64,000 nt of DNA from Acidimicrobiales bacterium (GTDB lineage Bacteria > Actinomycetota > Acidimicrobiia > Acidimicrobiales > MedAcidi-G1): positions 1 to 64,000 of the forward strand of contig JAQWOV010000005.1 of assembly GCA_029245675.1 (NCBI GenBank), in the 5' to 3' direction. The notes beneath the pieces are model-generated. The model searched no databases. It was given only the letters and a program-made list of their open reading frames with translations, and was not told the DNA's origin. Shown one piece after another: positions 62,437 through 64,000 of the stretch (positions within the stretch are counted from its first letter, which is position 1; each line of letters opens with the position of its first letter). The position numbers were made by a program, and so were the translations under genes.

Positions 62437-63936
62437 TCAGCTACGTCGATCACACGTATTACCGGACCACATCGCGAGAACAACACCTATGTCAGATGTA
62501 GCATTCGTTAATCCGTTTATTCCGTCATCTTGTAAAATATTGACGAAATTGAAGTTGAAATATCCTGTTAAGTCTCCATCTATTGCTGTCTCTATCGCAA
62601 ACACTGTAGAGGCATCACGCATTTCGGCGACGGTCGATCCGATTCCAATGCGTTCAATAGTCCAAATAGATGAATCGATTGCCCACGCACCAGAAACAAA
62701 CCACTGACCAAAAACCGCGTCAACGCCAGGTGTTCCATCTGCAATGTCTTCATCGACCATCACGACTTCTAAATCGCCGTAAATGATCCTTCTCACGTTA
62801 AGAGTTGTACATAAAGGATCCTCAATCCATCCGGTATCGGAGTCTGAAGGTCCGATCTTTCCATCTAGTTCCGACAGGACTTCATCGGCTGGGTCATCAA
62901 ATGAAAGCAAGTTTGGTTCCATCATCCCATCTAGCAGAATCCCGACAGAAGATATTGTCACCATGCCAAGTGGCGGGATTGTCGTAGTCGTCGTCGTCGT
63001 AGTCGTCGTGGTTGATGTAGTTGATGTAGTTGATGTAGTTGATGTAGTTGATGTAGTTGGATCTTCCTCAATCAGTTCAGTAGTAGACGGTGGAACCGTC
63101 GTAGTTGTTGAAGTAGTCGTCACTATCAGATCCTCAGCAAGAGGAGCCTCTTCATCATTTTGCATTTGGTTGAGAACCACGTATCCAATAACAGCAGCAA
63201 CCCCAACAAAAAGAAGAAGAAGAACGATTAATAGTCGTGGAGTTTTTGACCGTTTCTTGGTCCGCACTGGTTCACCTTCTTCAAACACGGACCGTGTCCC
63301 ATCAGCAATAACGCTTGGGGCCGGCTGCAACGTTGAAGAAGTTAAAGATTCCGTTTGTCCGAGATCCTCACGAGTTACTCGGGGTATTGGACCAGATGGA
63401 GAATCTCCATGTCGTCTCCAAAGCAACCCGCCTATAACTCCAGAAAGATCAGGATCTACATCTTGAGGCCCATGTGCTGCCATCGCAGACCAAGCTTTTG
63501 TTTCGCTAACAAATTCCACTTGCCCTATGAGTGCTCGTGATGCTGCCGCTATATAGGTTTCTTCTTCAGGCCCACCAGCGGTTAAGACCACTAGAACTTG
63601 ATCCGGTGTTCTATCAAGAACCTGAACAGACTTTGTATAAACCTCAGTTAAGAGTCTGGCCAGAAGGACTTCTGAGGTAGAAACTCTTCCTCCTTGTGAC
63701 AAAACATTTTCTTCAATCAGGCTGCCTATTGGATCATCAACTACACCCAACGGATCATGGTCAACTTGCTTTTCCGCTTCATCCCCAATGAATACAGAGT
63801 CATCTAAACCAAGATGTATTGCCATTGGCATTCCGGCTTGATTGCCGCCAAGTGCTATCAAATCCAGACGGCCATCACTATCTACTGCTGCATGTATAGT
63901 AGTCGGGTCAAAATGAATTGCGAGAGTGGTGGTCAT
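62437..63936 (-). CDS. Membrane protein with truncated Hsp70/actin-like head, Thr/Ser repeat linker and outer domain
   Basis: The protein has 499 residues. Residues 1-160 resemble the start of an Hsp70-type ATPase (AIHFDPTTIHAAV, TAGGPEEETYIAAASRALIG), but only the first part is present. A helix (234-255) follows a basic KKRSKTPR stretch, then a Thr/Ser linker (273-321) and an outer domain (about 330-499) with two cysteines. Together it looks like a one-pass protein with an inside sensor and an outside domain. Function unknown. Its DNA holds perfect 9-bp repeats. Confidence 0.7.
   Translation of the reverse strand: MTTTLAIHFDPTTIHAAVDSDGRLDLIALGGNQAGMPMAIHLGLDDSVFIGDEAEKQVDHDPLGVVDDPIGSLIEENVLSQGGRVSTSEVLLARLLTEVYTKSVQVLDRTPDQVLVVLTAGGPEEETYIAAASRALIGQVEFVSETKAWSAMAAHGPQDVDPDLSGVIGGLLWRRHGDSPSGPIPRVTREDLGQTESLTSSTLQPAPSVIADGTRSVFEEGEPVRTKKRSKTPRLLIVLLLLFVGVAAVIGYVVLNQMQNDEEAPLAEDLIVTTTSTTTTVPPSTTELIEEDPTTSTTSTTSTTSTTSTTTTTTTTTTTIPPLGMVTISSVGILLDGMMEPNLLSFDDPADEVLSELDGKIGPSDSDTGWIEDPLCTTLNVRRIIYGDLEVVMVDEDIADGTPGVDAVFGQWFVSGAWAIDSSIWTIERIGIGSTVAEMRDASTVFAIETAIDGDLTGYFNFNFVNILQDDGINGLTNATSDIGVVLAMWSGNTCDRRS
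63011..63055. repeat. Five perfect 9-bp tandem repeats in the linker coding region
   Basis: GTTGATGTA is repeated five times head to tail (plus-strand reading). On the coding strand each unit adds a Thr/Ser triplet without changing frame. Unit gain or loss would alter linker length. A run of related GTC/GTA triplets precedes it. Confidence 0.85.
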
Positions 63937-64000
63937 GTATTTGAAAGCCTTTAAAAACTCTTTGCCCTTAGACCCTAGAGGTTTCTCATTAAATTGAGTA

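Noticed and set aside
63011-63055. CRISPR or intergenic satellite
   Set aside because: The 9-bp units lie in frame inside a Thr/Ser linker of a coding sequence.

Overview
The window looks like a chromosome segment from a marine actinobacterium, most probably class Acidimicrobiia. The G+C is modest (a sampled line at 44701-44760 is 38%). The gene content is actinobacterial: a mycobacterial MapB-like methionine aminopeptidase, a ferrochelatase with C-terminal cysteines, a DUF6356 protein, a DUF1800/DUF1501 pair and the scpAB-rluB-tyrA-aroA-cmk-plsC block. Many first genes of transcription units lack a Shine-Dalgarno sequence and have a TANNNT -10 box 6-9 bases before the start codon, which points to widespread leaderless transcription. 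The species assignment is inference. Almost all of the DNA is coding, and no gene-free stretch exceeds 300 bases.

Layout. 1-4.9 kb: tRNA-Pro and a BMP-type (nucleoside-like) ABC importer in the order permease, permease, lipoprotein, ATPase. 4.9-9.0 kb: zinc-ribbon membrane protein, PP2C phosphatase, der and a DUF512 radical SAM protein. 9.0-16 kb: ispH, then on the minus strand scpA, scpB, rluB, tyrA, aroA, cmk, plsC. 16-21 kb: trpS; a minus-strand operon glnB, arsC-like, rraA, HD protein; then asparaginase II, DUF6356 and rsgA. 21-25 kb: glucosyl-3-phosphoglycerate synthase and DUF1800/DUF1501. 25-31 kb: an acidic lipoprotein with a metallopeptidase motif, tRNA-Ala, moaC/moaA/moeA and plsY. 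31-37.9 kb: fmdB-like, uppP, pmbA, tldD, a hotdog thioesterase, a PAP2 protein and dxs. 37.9-43.1 kb: a strikingly GC-rich island (75% in the sampled line 40561-40620) carrying oleA, a fused oleBC and oleD (long-chain olefin synthesis), a frameshifted S4-domain gene and the beheaded start of an acyl-CoA ligase. 43.1-50.9 kb: nfuA, crotonase, hemH, type IIA topoisomerase A and B subunits and a RecB/Cas4-like nuclease. 51-57 kb: orphan parA, DUF3048 protein, map, CDF transporter and a secreted lipase-like lipoprotein. 57-61.6 kb: aquaporin and the leuB-ilvE-cimA branched-chain amino acid operon. 61.8-64 kb: greA and a membrane protein with a truncated Hsp70-like domain and a Thr/Ser repeat linker.

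Main discoveries. (1) The ArsC-family gene behind glnB has an in-frame TGA exactly at the catalytic cysteine (position 12). A hairpin with a GGUC loop lies 23 nt after the TGA, as expected for a bacterial SECIS, so this is a candidate selenoprotein. (2) leuB-ilvE-cimA is preceded by an 11-codon leader peptide with Leu-Leu, Val-Ile and Ile codons, a hairpin starting in its stop codon and a terminator with a T-run: a candidate attenuator. (3) The ole island has sharp borders and cuts an acyl-CoA ligase about 20 codons into the gene, right at the dxs stop. (4) Two otherwise unrelated lipoproteins, about 30 kb apart, share a previously unnamed two-cysteine module right after their lipobox and linker.
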